Source: Empedobacter tilapiae
Lineage (GTDB): Bacteria; Bacteroidota; Bacteroidia; Flavobacteriales; Weeksellaceae
DNA length: 44,480 nt
Direction of reading: 5' to 3'
Assembly: GCF_004785645.1 (NCBI RefSeq)
Contig: NZ_SRPE01000016.1
Span: 1-44,480 of the forward strand
Shown here: piece after piece, positions 26,186 through 37,005 of the stretch
How the letters are laid out: each line of letters opens with the position of its first letter
Position numbering within the stretch: position 1 is the first letter of the stretch
The notes under the pieces: generated by a model
What the model was told of the DNA's origin: nothing
The model's input: only the letters and a program-made list of their open reading frames with translations
Databases searched by the model: none
Position numbers and translations under genes: made by a program

Positions 26186-26260
26186 CTGGTACCCTATATA
26201 GCTAAATAGACCTTATAGAGGCAATAATAGTACGGCTAATTATCCATCGTTCTTTTTCAT
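26186..26260 (-). pseudogene. degenerate third WW-type membrane immunity gene
   Basis: Directly after the stop of the gene at 26261, the minus strand shows ATGAAAAAGAACGATGG and then LAVLLLPL-stop-GLFSYIGY: the first 25 codons of the 26635-27000 gene with stops and a small deletion. So three tandem copies existed behind the Rhs gene. Confidence 0.75.
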
Positions 26261-26632
26261 TCACCATCCTTCTCTTATATAAATGTCATTGTAATCTAAT
26301 ACTTCTAACAACTTTCCATCTCTGTAGTGCTCCAATTTTAAACTACCAGAATCTTTAGATACTGAATCACCTATCAAAAACTTATGTTCCCAATTTGAAT
26401 AAATTTTATATTTTTCATCATTTCTTTTTCCTTTAATAATTAATACATTATGATCCCTCTTCTCTTTATAAATGTTATTTATACTATTATGAAAAGTTAA
26501 ATTTTTAACATTATCTAAATAGATTTGTTTTCTTGTTCTTGTTTCTGTTAAATAATTGAATGTTCCTATTCCTATTATTAATCCCATTGGGAAAAGTATT
26601 ATTATAATTAATATCCACCATTCTTTTCTCAT
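26261..26632 (-). CDS. WW-type membrane protein, probable immunity protein (copy B)
   Basis: The start is set at ATG 26632 (MRKEWWILIIIILFPMGLII); a GTG three codons earlier is possible. About 123 residues, one N-terminal membrane segment. The middle is variable (TETRTRKQIYLDNVKNLTFH), then it shares NWEHKFLIGDS and the ending DIYIREGW with copy C. It begins three bases after the stop of copy C. Likely a paralogous immunity gene for a variant of the Rhs tip. Confidence 0.65.
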   Translation of the reverse strand: MRKEWWILIIIILFPMGLIIGIGTFNYLTETRTRKQIYLDNVKNLTFHNSINNIYKEKRDHNVLIIKGKRNDEKYKIYSNWEHKFLIGDSVSKDSGSLKLEHYRDGKLLEVLDYNDIYIREGW

Positions 26633-26634
26633 AT

Positions 26635-27000
26635 TCACCATCCTTCTCTTATATAAATGTCATTGTAATCTAATACTTCTAACAACTTTCCATCTCTATA
26701 ATGTTCCAATTTTAAACTACCAGAATCTTTAGATAATGAATCACCTATCAAAAACTTATGTTCCCAATTTTGTGGTAAAACTATACGTTCATTCTTAGAA
26801 GCCACTGTATATTGATTATGATTTTTTGTTTGATGATAAATTAATTCTATTCGTCCATGAATTATATCTTGTTTAACAAAATCTAAAAACACTTCCTTAT
26901 TTGTTCGTTTATCTGAAAAGGTTATATAACCTATATAGCTAAACAAACCTAATAAAGGCAATAATAGTACAGCTAATAATATCCACCATTCTTTTTTCAT
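26635..27000 (-). CDS. WW-type membrane protein, probable immunity protein of Rhs locus 2 (copy C)
   Basis: 121 residues: MKKEWWILLAVLLLPLLGLF anchor, SDKRTNKEVFLDFVKQDIIH, a variable segment (residues ~45-75), NWEHKFLIGDSLSKDSGSLK and the ending DIYIREGW. It is the first gene after the Rhs tip (14 bp), so the best candidate for cognate immunity. Predicted to be anchored in the inner membrane with its domain in the periplasm. Confidence 0.68.
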   Translation of the reverse strand: MKKEWWILLAVLLLPLLGLFSYIGYITFSDKRTNKEVFLDFVKQDIIHGRIELIYHQTKNHNQYTVASKNERIVLPQNWEHKFLIGDSLSKDSGSLKLEHYRDGKLLEVLDYNDIYIREGW

Positions 27001-27014
27001 ATGACTTAATTTTT

Positions 27015-30000
27015 TTATCTTAATAAATATGTATGACTGTTTTGGTACATCGCTCCTACTTCAAACTTTCCGCTTGGTCCTATACTTACCGATTTTTGTA
27101 TATAACCTCTATTAATAGTTGATTCACCAAAGTTTGTAGGATTCATTTTACCACTACCCAATCCTGTTTTTTGAGAATCAATACTTCCTCCATAATTATA
27201 ACCTACACCAGCAACAGGAGTAGTAAGTCCTAAACTATAAGCAGAACCTTCTCCTTCCATATCTCCTATATTAAATGCATTTCCATTTGTAGTCTCAATA
27301 GTTCCAGCATCAAAACCAAAACCACCTCCCCAGCCAATATTCCCATTAAATGAGAAAAAGAAAGCTGATTTACCAAATGTATCTTTTACTCGTCCAAATG
27401 TTACTCCAAAGCCTCCCATGAAAGCAAAATTAAAGTTTGCTTCCATAAAACTTCCTTTTCCCCAATTACCCCATATTTGATAAGCTTGTCTTACTCGATC
27501 GTTTAGTAACGAATTCAATTCTCCATACTTTTTTATAAAAACCTCAGGTAAATCTATAGATCCTTCAGGAGAATCAGGATAATCAGAATTATTAGAAACT
27601 TGTTTACTTAAAATATCTTTAGAACCATCTTTATCATTTGACTTAGAAGTATTTATTGCTCTATTACCACTTGTGGTATCTCCATGTACCGACCAATATT
27701 CTATTTTAGATACACCTGCTAATTGTCCTGCTGTTACTCCAAACCCCATCTTAGTATCTGCTATTCCATTTCCTCCATCATTACTATCATTACTCCCTTC
27801 ATTAGTAGCTCCACTAGGATCTGCAAAATACACAGGATTATTATCAAAAGAATTATATGGTGATTTGGTATAATGAACAACAGGATCCTGTACCATCCAA
27901 CGGGCAAGAGCAGGATCATACATACGTAAATTCATATCGTACCAATTTATTCCCAAATCACTCTGGAATTCGTTACCGTTATAATGGTAGGCATAACTTT
28001 CGTTACCAGAATAATCCATGCGAGCTACACCAATATCAATACCTGGTAATGCAGCAGCTTTGGGATAAGAAATTTCACCATCTTCTAAATCTCCTATAAT
28101 TTTCCCTCCTTCGTATCCAGAGTGCTGTAAACCATAAGGATAATAATGATTTTCAGCAATTGTTTTCAGCTTATTTTCATTTTCATCCCACGCATAACTA
28201 ACACGTGTATTTCCTAAATGATCTTTATAATTATAAACGTAACTTAGTTTTTCGGTATTGTCTTTTACAATAACATTTACATATCCCTCAGCAGTTGGAA
28301 AAAATTGTAGACTTCCGTTTTTATATTGAAAACCTTCTAAATAGTCTGTTTTTGTTATGGTTTTATTTGTTCCTTGGTTTACTTTAGAAACTTCTTTTCT
28401 TATCTTTTTTCCTGTTGCATCGTATACAAATGTTATTGTACTACCATTTAACCAAAGAACTTCTGTTGCTAGATTGAGGTGATTGTATTTTATATCTACA
28501 ATATCTTTGCTATTATCTTTTTTCAGATTTCCGCTACCATCATATTCATATAAGACACCTGTTTTTGTCGAACTAAAACCAGATGGATGAACAGATAAAT
28601 CTGTCACATAAGAGAGTTTGTTGGAGTTTGAGATATAGTTATATCGCAAATTATCAATAACAATTGGAGTAGAACCATTTTCTGTATCGCCATTACGCTG
28701 CAATGTTGTAATATTTCCATTATTATCATAAGCAATATTCTCATTGTAATAATTTTTTGAAAAAATTCCAATCCCTTTGTAAAAAATAGCATCTGTTAGT
28801 TGATTAACCCCATCATAACTGTAATCATAGCTTCTTAATGTATTATCTGAAGAAGATTTCCAAAAAGTTTGACTGATATTTCCATTGTATAAACTTGTAG
28901 CTGTTTCTGCTCGCCTTGGTCCATATTTCAATTGATCATAACTTATTTTGAAAGCAAAAAGTTTTGTCGCATCCGATAAAGAAGCATCTACATTGTTAAT
29001 ATCTGTCATCCATCCTCTAATATTGTATTTGTAATCAATATCTTGTAGAGGATTTACTTCTGTGTTTCCTATTTTTTTAGACTTTAATCGGCCTAAATCA
29101 TCATATGTATTAACAGCTAATGTTTCTATTTTCCCACTATTAATACGGTGCGTATGTTTGGTTAAACGTAATAAAACGTAATAAATCATCATAATCAAAA
29201 TGTTCTTCAATAATTCTTTCGGAATCTGATGAGTTTGGTTTCTTATGAATCACTTTACTATCAGTCGGTTTATCGACATAGTTCAGTTTAAAGAAACTTT
29301 TTGTATAACCATTTTCTGGATAATGAATTTCTGTTGCAACAGAACGTAAATAATCTTGATCATAAAAATTATAGGTTTTATTCCATGTTGTTGTTCCTAA
29401 TATGTTTACAACACTAGTTGTTCCTAATCCTTTCAGTTTTTTTGAAGACGGATCATTTACAATGGTATGGTAAACACCTGTTGGAAATGTAACTCCTGTA
29501 TTTTCGTACGTGTCATAATAATTTACAACCAACACCGTCATGTCCTTCTTTGGAAATGCAGAATTGGTATAGTGGATATTGCTTAGCCCATTGTTCTGAA
29601 AACTAAGTAACGATTTTTGTTCAAAATTAACCGTAGAAGAATCTAATTCCTCCTGTAAAGTAAGTCGTGTTGCAGATGATGTATGTAATCCAGAATAAAC
29701 AACTCGTCCGTATTTATCATACTTAATAAAACTCCATTCTTTTCCTTTTTGATTAGCTGACTGTGTATAAACTACCCGATCATTTTTATCATAAACAATC
29801 GATTCCCATTGTTTATTAGGTTCCATTTTTTGCACCAAACGATTTCTTGAATCATATCGGTATTGATACCCTAAATTATCTAATAAAGTTGTTGTTATCG
29901 TACCTTTTTCGCTTAAAAGTGGTGGCAAAACATAGGCTAGGTTTCCATATACATCATAAATATAATAGGTATTTAAAGCAGTACCATTATTTAGTTTTCG

Positions 30001-30690
30001 TTCCAATACAACATGACCTTCTTTGTCTATGTATTGTTCTGTTAAATTATTTGTATTCCCATCTGATGATTTCCAATTTTCGTTACGAAGAATATTTTTA
30101 TACAACATATTTTGAGCATACATAGTTGGAGTAGCTGTTAATGTACTGATGTAAATTTTTTCGTTTGTATTATATGATGTTATTAATTCAAATTTCTTTA
30201 CGCCATCAGAATTTGAATTTAAAGCATACTCGTAACGAATTTCATGACCTCCATTCATTTTCCAATTTTCACCAGGAGATGATGTTTTTAACTTTCTTTG
30301 GAGAGTACTATTTTCAAATTCTGTTTCAGCATACACATAATTTGCATCTGTACCATATAAATTTAACCCATTGTAATAACTTTTGACAGAAGATTCATTT
30401 AGTCCTGTTTGGAACGAAAGAGTAGAAGAAACTGCCATTGGTAAATATTCCTTTGCTTGTCTTCCTAACGAATCGTATTGGGTTAAATTAACCAATGCTT
30501 TAAGGCTTGGATTAGATGATTTTGAAATCGTTTGAATTTCTCGTCCTAATCCATCTAAATATTTAATGGTCTGAATTTTCTTCGTACAACTTGCATCCAC
30601 ACAAACCGATTCCATTGTATAGTTTTCTGACTTTGTTTGTGCAAATAAACCAATCGGAAATAAACTAAAAATTAAAATAAACTTTCTCAT
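27015..30690 (-). pseudogene. Rhs/YD-repeat protein with Gly-rich tip, broken by a 10-bp tandem duplication (locus 2)
   Basis: Start at ATG 30690 (signal peptide MRKFILIFSLFPIGLFAQ), five bases after the upstream gene. DUF6443-like N-terminus (KIQTIKYLDGLGREIQT), YD core, core end MYDPALARWMVQDP and NNPVYFADPSG, then a ~260-residue Gly-rich tip (FNFAFMGGFGVTFGRV, AGVGYNYGGSID). The frame is lost at 29164-29183 where AAACGTAATA (plus strand) is repeated in tandem; removing one copy restores DYDDLLRLTKHTHRINSGK, matching the intact paralog. The tip shows no enzyme motif and may be a beta-structured toxin. Paralog of 8053-11559. Confidence 0.78.
29164..29183. repeat. 10-bp tandem duplication causing frameshift
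   Basis: AAACGTAATA occurs twice head to tail inside the Rhs coding sequence. The net +10 bp shifts the frame by one and splits the gene into 30690-29140 and 29210-27015. Confidence 0.9.
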
Positions 30691-30694
30691 TTGA

Positions 30695-33600
30695 TTAATT
30701 CTTATAGTTATATTCATTTGATTTGATAACTGTTTTCGTACCATTATCATCCTCTTTCATAGCATTCAATAATCGTCCATACGCATCATAATTATAATAA
30801 ATAGATGTTCCGTTAAGATTAATCATTTGCGTAACGCCTTTCAAAGGTTCATATATATAACCTGTTACCATAGCTGAAGAAGTGCTCGAAATCAAATTTT
30901 TCAACTTCGTTGTTAATATTGCATTATCTGCTACATCTTCTATTTCTTTTATTGTTGCTGATGATAAATTAGAAAGTTTTTCTCCTTCTATTTTTGCTAC
31001 TGGATATGTTCCTTTATACCCCCAAATAACACTTGTTGTAACATCTTTTATTGTATACTGTGTTAAATTTCCATACGTATCATATGCATCAAATGATATT
31101 TCTTTATCAGTTGTTGTATTAGTTGTGTTAATAGGATTATTTCCTTTATTAACATAAACAAATTGAGGTAAAACTAAATTTTTAGTAGTGAATTTACCAT
31201 ACGTACTTTTTGTTTCTTCTACCTTAATATTTTTAGTCAGATTAGTCGTCTTCTTTGTAATAGGCGCAGAATGAATATTCATGTCAATTAAATCCGACAT
31301 ATTTACTTCAGCAGGATGATCCAACGGATAAGTTGTTTCCTGAACTATTTTTTCATTTCGACTATTTAACAAACTTACTTTCCAAGGATAAGTATGTTTT
31401 GGAGAAGAATTATATTCGTATGTCTCTTCTTTTACTATTTCTTGTCCATTCAATTTTTCTATCGTCGTCTTTTTGGTAGGCCTTATCCAATAGTTTTTAA
31501 CAGAAAAAGTATCAAATATAAAGGGACGTTGATCTGGTTTAGCTCCATATTTTAATACAATACCTACATCTATAGTCTCTCCTCCATTGTTATTACCCAA
31601 CCACCCTTTGTTTAATTGTGTACTATAGTCATGTTCATAAATTTCTTTTCTTACCCAATCTCCAGATGCATTAAAATCAATTACTTCTTTCAATTATCCA
31701 TCCATTGGCCAAAAAAGCTGAATAACATTACGCGGACGATACCCATAATTATTATAATGATCATTATCAAATTTATATTGCTTTTTAAAAGTAATCCCTT
31801 CTCCTTTATAAATTTCTTGTACATATTCATACCCAACAGCTTTACCTCTAACTGTAGAAGTCTGCCATCCTGGATTATTAGTGACAGAAAGTTTTTGTAA
31901 GTAAGATGTATAAAACGTTACTTCATCTGGTTTAAATGGAATTTCATCATACACAACAGGATCAAAAAATGACTCTCCAAAATTTCTACCCGAAGATTTT
32001 CCTGTAATCGGATTTTTATAGGAAAACTCTCTTGTGATAACATTTCCTTTATCATCCTTCGATTTTAAACTTTTTATTCTTAAAGTACCTACAACCCCCG
32101 TATCTGAGGATTCTTTTGGTATTTTTTCAATTGTAACAAACTCTGCTTCACATTCATAATTATACATTGTCGCTGGAAGAATTGAAATCCTATAATCTCC
32201 ATCATTTACATTTGTTGACCAATTACTGTATTTATCTGATTCAAAAATAATCGAATTATTAGCTAAATTTTTAATCTGTATTTTACACCCTCCTACTGCG
32301 CTCGGTTCATTTTGTTTACCTATTACTTTAAATGTTCCGCTTATTCTTTTTTCAAAATTTTGGTTTATACTAAAATCATACTGCAAATTAGAATCTGTAC
32401 TTATATAGCCTGGGTAATCTATTATTTCATAATCATCAGGTAGCGTAAAATCTTTCAAGAACTCATCATTTTCATATTTAATCTCTGTAAATCCTTTCGT
32501 AGGGTAAGTAATTCTTTTCAGATTACCGAGTACTCCATAAGTAATATCTACTTCTTTATTTGCTCCAGAAGAACCTATAACAAACCCTTGCAATCCAACT
32601 ACATTTCGAACAGTAGGAATAGCTGTTGTATTCTCTTTCCCATTATAAACACCCCAATAATCTTGATCGTTTGAAATTCGAGTTGGATTTTTAATTCCTT
32701 CGTAGTAATCCAATTTATATATTCCACCTGTATTTTTTTCTTCTACAGAAGTCAAAAATAAGCGGTAGTCAATTCCATTCAGATAGTCTTTATCACTTGA
32801 GTATGTTTCAGAAGATTGAATATATTTATAGTTCAATTCATAATTTCGAATAATACTTCCTGAATTATTTTTAACTACAATTGTTTTTAAAATTTTATCT
32901 CCTGGTAAGTCTTTTCTTTCGATATCACTTCCACTTAATTTAGAGATATAGGTAAATTCTACAACTCCGTTCGGAAAATTAATACTAGTTAAAATAGACT
33001 CTTTATTTTGAGTAGTGTTATAACATGTCTCTGGAGCTAAACCAAATCCTTTAGGTAGTTGACCATTTTCATAAGTTGAAATAGGTTTTGTATGAGATAC
33101 AGATGTAATATAATGAGAGTTAACATATTCATTGTAAGTATACACAATCTTATTATTGGTTGGAGTAATAATTTCTTTTATTTTATAATTTGGATCATTG
33201 TATTCAAATCCAACGCTATTATTACAAGAGTTATAGCTTTTAACCAATTCATCTTTTATGAATGTATGAAGAATCCCTTTGTCATTGTAAATTTTCATAT
33301 CATCCCATGATCTCTTTATTTTATCTTGATTCATAGGCATAGGAACACCATCAATTCCATTTGCACGAACAATAAAATGCCCACCACTACCTACAATATT
33401 ATACGAATAAACATCTGGTTGCAAATCTTGCGGTTTGGTGCTTCCTTGCATAATATCTAGAACCTCTCTTGCTAGCTGTTTATCATTCTCATTATGAACA
33501 GGATCGAATGTTATGTGATTTATAACAGGCCGAGTTCCTGTTTTAATAAAATCTGGAGTTCCAAAACTTGTTGAGAAAGTGAAGCTCCTATATTTAGACT

Positions 33601-33903
33601 CCATCCTAAACCTGTTCTTGTAGCTATTTCGCCTACTGTAACACCTTTTGTAGAATAATTTAATTGAATTGGAATTTTTGTACCATTTAAATCTATATCA
33701 TAAATAGGAATTGTAAAAGTTGCTACACCTGTATAATTCCCTGAAGGAATATCAACAAATTTACTTAGTCCATTTGCTTCAGGAGTTTTAGGAAACATAT
33801 CTGGTGTTAAAGAAGATGAGTTACTTAACTCAGCTGGATTAGTTTGTGCAAAAATATTTACGCTTAAAAATAAGCATAACAAAGGAATATATATTTTTTT
33901 CAT
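30695..33903 (-). pseudogene. SpvB/RHS-like secreted protein, frameshift plus in-frame stop (locus 2)
   Basis: Three consecutive frames form one ~1,065-residue protein paralogous to 11573-14862: signal peptide (KKIYIPLLCLFLSVNIFAQ), MFPKTPEANGLSKFVDIPSG, LNYSTKGVTVGEIATRTGLG, then a shift at the A/T run 33563-33566 (one missing T restores SQQVFGTPDFIKTG), a second long frame to 31694 where an in-frame TAA interrupts WPMDG-stop-LKEVID, and a third frame to 30695 ending in RHS-like NGTSIYYNYDAYGRLLNAM. Two independent lesions argue for true decay, although the homopolymer shift alone could be an error. It follows the T9SS protein gene by three bases. Confidence 0.78.
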
Positions 33904-33906
33904 GGC

Positions 33907-35415
33907 TTATTTTTTAATAACTTTGATAGAATGAGATTGCTTATCTACATTAAATTGTATAATGTAAATACCACTTGGGTAATTTCTTAAATCAATTGCT
34001 GTTGTACGAGAATTTATTTTAAAATCCTGTAATTTTTGACCTGTAAGATTGTAAACAGAACCTGTAGTTGGTTCTATTCCTTGTTGAATCAATAAGTTGA
34101 TGTAATCAGAAGTTGGGTTAGGATATAACTCAACTAACTCTCTTTTAATTTCGGAATTTTTATTCCCTAATTTTATTATCCTAAAATCTTGATTGGAAGA
34201 TGTAGAAGTGTTTTTTGAATTTGAATTCCCAATTAAGATAATAGATTGATCACGCGTCTGAAAAGCAAATTGTAAATCATTATAACCAGATTCTTTCAAT
34301 TCTTTTCTCCAATTTTCAGCACCATTTATATCCAAACTAAATATTGTATAAAATGAAGTCGGGATGATATTCTGATCTTTTTTGAAACCTTGTTGACTTC
34401 CTGCAATTAAAAAATCGTTATTCTCTAATTTAAAAAGACTATTAATTGAGAATTTATTATTTAATTCTTTTCTTATTTCACTATGTATACTACCATTTTT
34501 ATCAACTTCTAAAATAACCAATTGGCTTTTATCATTTTCATTCGTTGAAATAAGTAAATTTAAATGATCATTTTTTTCGTCTACAGCATGTAGAAAGTCA
34601 TCCTCTTGTGTTGAAATTATTTTTTTTCTCGATTCAACTTCACCTTTTTTTGTTAAAATAATCATTTCTACATCAAAACCATTGTCTTGTTGTATAGTTG
34701 TTTCATCGATTGAATTAGTATTGCCTAAGAGAATAAAACCGTTTTTGGTTTCTTGAATATATTTTACTTCTTCATTTAGATTTCCTCCTATTGTTTTTTC
34801 CCAAACGATATTTCCTTTAGAATCTAATTTAATGAGCCAATAATCAAAACCACCAAAACCTATTTCACTTTTATCGAAGCTTTTACCAGAATTCGATTCT
34901 CCTGCTAGCAAATAGCCGCCATCGTGAGTTCTGATCACTTGACGTAAAAAATCATTACCAGTACCACCTAATGTTTTTTGCCATTGAATATTTTTTCCAG
35001 CATCTAATTTAATGACCCAATAATCGTGAAGCCCTTTAGAATTTTCCGTTTTATCTCGTCCTTTGTCGGAGTCTGAAGATCCTGCTAATAATATTCCTCC
35101 ATCTGGTGTGGAAACAGCAGCATAAAGAAAATCATTTCCTGAGCCACCAAAAGTGTGTTGCCATTCTTGCTTACCATTCTCATCCAGCTTGGAAATAAAA
35201 TAATCTAATCCTCCTTCAGATAAATTATCTATATTTTTAGAGAAATTAGAACCTGAACTTCCTAAAAGTATAAAACCGTAATCAGGTGTTGATATAGCAT
35301 GATATAAGTATTCAGCGTTTTCTCCTCCTATTGATTTTTCCCATAAAACATCTTGTTGAGCAGAAATAATAAGCATAGGAAATAAGGAAAAAATAGAAAG
35401 TAAAGTTTTTTTCAT
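33907..35415 (-). CDS. T9SS-sorted secreted repeat protein (locus 2)
   Basis: 502 residues, paralog of 14865-16376 along its whole length: signal peptide (KKTLLSIFSLFPMLIISAQ), W.K.IGG repeats with DGG.LLAG.S.S and DYW.IKLD, residues ~22-260, and a type A T9SS sorting domain (YPNPTSDYINLLI...VYNLTGQKLQ...YPSGIYIIQFN). Unlike its two downstream neighbours it is intact, so it may still be made and displayed. It heads Rhs locus 2. Confidence 0.85.
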   Translation of the reverse strand: MKKTLLSIFSLFPMLIISAQQDVLWEKSIGGENAEYLYHAISTPDYGFILLGSSGSNFSKNIDNLSEGGLDYFISKLDENGKQEWQHTFGGSGNDFLYAAVSTPDGGILLAGSSDSDKGRDKTENSKGLHDYWVIKLDAGKNIQWQKTLGGTGNDFLRQVIRTHDGGYLLAGESNSGKSFDKSEIGFGGFDYWLIKLDSKGNIVWEKTIGGNLNEEVKYIQETKNGFILLGNTNSIDETTIQQDNGFDVEMIILTKKGEVESRKKIISTQEDDFLHAVDEKNDHLNLLISTNENDKSQLVILEVDKNGSIHSEIRKELNNKFSINSLFKLENNDFLIAGSQQGFKKDQNIIPTSFYTIFSLDINGAENWRKELKESGYNDLQFAFQTRDQSIILIGNSNSKNTSTSSNQDFRIIKLGNKNSEIKRELVELYPNPTSDYINLLIQQGIEPTTGSVYNLTGQKLQDFKINSRTTAIDLRNYPSGIYIIQFNVDKQSHSIKVIKK

Positions 35416-35559
35416 ATTACTTATTGTTAATTACTTAAATATATAAAAAATAATTAACAATACTATATATGAGATTATTATTATTATTTTTTTTCTACCT
35501 CTCTAAAATAAAATAATTTTTAAAATATTATAACAGCTTTTATGTAAAAAAGAAATATA

Positions 35560-35586
35560 AAGCCTCCAATTAGGAGGCTTTTTATA
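35560..35586. terminator. hairpin terminator behind the MFS gene
   Basis: AAGCCTCC-AATTA-GGAGGCTT forms an 8-bp GC-rich stem, followed by a T run on the plus strand and a weaker one on the minus strand. It separates the MFS gene (ending 35677) from the Rhs locus 2 promoter region (35416-35559). Confidence 0.75.
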
Positions 35587-35676
35587 TTCTAGAATAACCA
35601 TTATGTGAAATAGGTTACTTTAACTGCTATTTGTTTAAAACAAAATGTAAAATAAACCTATTTTTAGCTTAAACAT

Positions 35677-36894
35677 TTAGGTTTTATATTTTTTAAAACT
35701 AAAATAAATAAACACAGCACTTATAAACATCAATATTGATGCTACTAAAAATGGAGCACCTGAAAATTCAAAGGGTGCATGTTCATGGGTGAAATAATAG
35801 AATAAATTAGTCATAACAGGAGGTCCAATAATAGAAGTTACGCTTACTAAACTTGTTAATGCTCCTTGTAATTCTCCTTGCTTATCCGAAGGTATACTTT
35901 TACTAATTAAAGACTGTAAAGAAGGTCCGCAAATTCCTCCTAAAGAATAAGGTATTAAAAAAACAAACATCATCCATCCCTTATTTGCAAAAGCAAATAA
36001 TAAAAGTCCTAATCCATAAAATAACAATCCTAAGTAAATGCTTTTTTGCTCTCCTAATCTGGGAGCACTCCATCGAATCAACACGCCTTGTACCAACCCT
36101 ATGCATAACCCTAAGATTCCTAAAGAAATCCCCACTAATCTTTCTGTCCAATTAAATGTATACATCGTAAAGAAATGCCAGATACTCTGAACAGCGTGAA
36201 GTCCAATATAAACGAGTACTAAAGCGAATACTAGATTAGAAATTTTAGGATGTTTAAATAAAAATTGAAGCGAACTTATTGGATTTGCACGTTTCCACTC
36301 AAACGGTCTTCTTTTACTTTTATCTAAACCCTCAGGAAGCATAAAATATCCATAGAAGAAATTCAGCAGACATAATAGTGCTGCTACATAAAAAGGCACT
36401 CTGGCTCCATAATGCCCCAATAAACCTCCTAAAACAGGACCTATTACAAATCCTAAACCAAATGCAACTCCAATTAATCCGAAATTCTTTGTTCTGTTTT
36501 CATCCGTTGATATATCAGCAATATAAGCACTTGCTGTAGAAATGCTAGCACCAGTTAGTCCTGCGATAACACGACCTATAAATAACCATTCAATAGAAGG
36601 TGCTAGAGCTAATAAAATATAATCGATAGAAAAACCAAAAAGGGAGATTAATAAAATCGGACGTCTACCATATTTATCACTAAGATTACCGACTATAGGT
36701 GCAAATACAAATTGTGTAAATGCATAGGCAAAACCAAGCCAACCTCCATATTTTGCTGTTTCACTAATGTCACTATGAATAAGTTCGCTTATCAGTTTCG
36801 GAACAACTGGAAGTATGATACCCCAACCTATTATATCTAATAACAGCGTAATAAATATAAACCCAACTGCTGCTTTTTTATCTGTTTTTTTCAT
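35677..36894 (-). CDS. TetA-like (TCR/Tet family) MFS drug exporter
   Basis: 405 residues with 12 predicted membrane segments. The DHA1 signatures are clear: motif A GNLSDKYGRRPILL after TM2, motif C-like GFVIGPVLGGLLGHYGARVP in TM5, and the second-half loop RLGEQKSIY. The family exports tetracycline-like or other drugs by proton antiport. An AraC regulator lies 111 bp upstream on the same strand. Its last 238 bp are duplicated at 20233-20470, on the far side of Rhs locus 2. Confidence 0.88.
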   Translation of the reverse strand: MKKTDKKAAVGFIFITLLLDIIGWGIILPVVPKLISELIHSDISETAKYGGWLGFAYAFTQFVFAPIVGNLSDKYGRRPILLISLFGFSIDYILLALAPSIEWLFIGRVIAGLTGASISTASAYIADISTDENRTKNFGLIGVAFGLGFVIGPVLGGLLGHYGARVPFYVAALLCLLNFFYGYFMLPEGLDKSKRRPFEWKRANPISSLQFLFKHPKISNLVFALVLVYIGLHAVQSIWHFFTMYTFNWTERLVGISLGILGLCIGLVQGVLIRWSAPRLGEQKSIYLGLLFYGLGLLLFAFANKGWMMFVFLIPYSLGGICGPSLQSLISKSIPSDKQGELQGALTSLVSVTSIIGPPVMTNLFYYFTHEHAPFEFSGAPFLVASILMFISAVFIYFSFKKYKT

Positions 36895-37005
36895 AGGATA
36901 AAAGTAGTCAGCCTTGCCAAACAGATAATTGACGATTTAATAGGTTTTAAGTACTATTTCTAACGTGTTTTTGGATTAATTTAAAGCATCAACTATCCTA
37001 CTATA

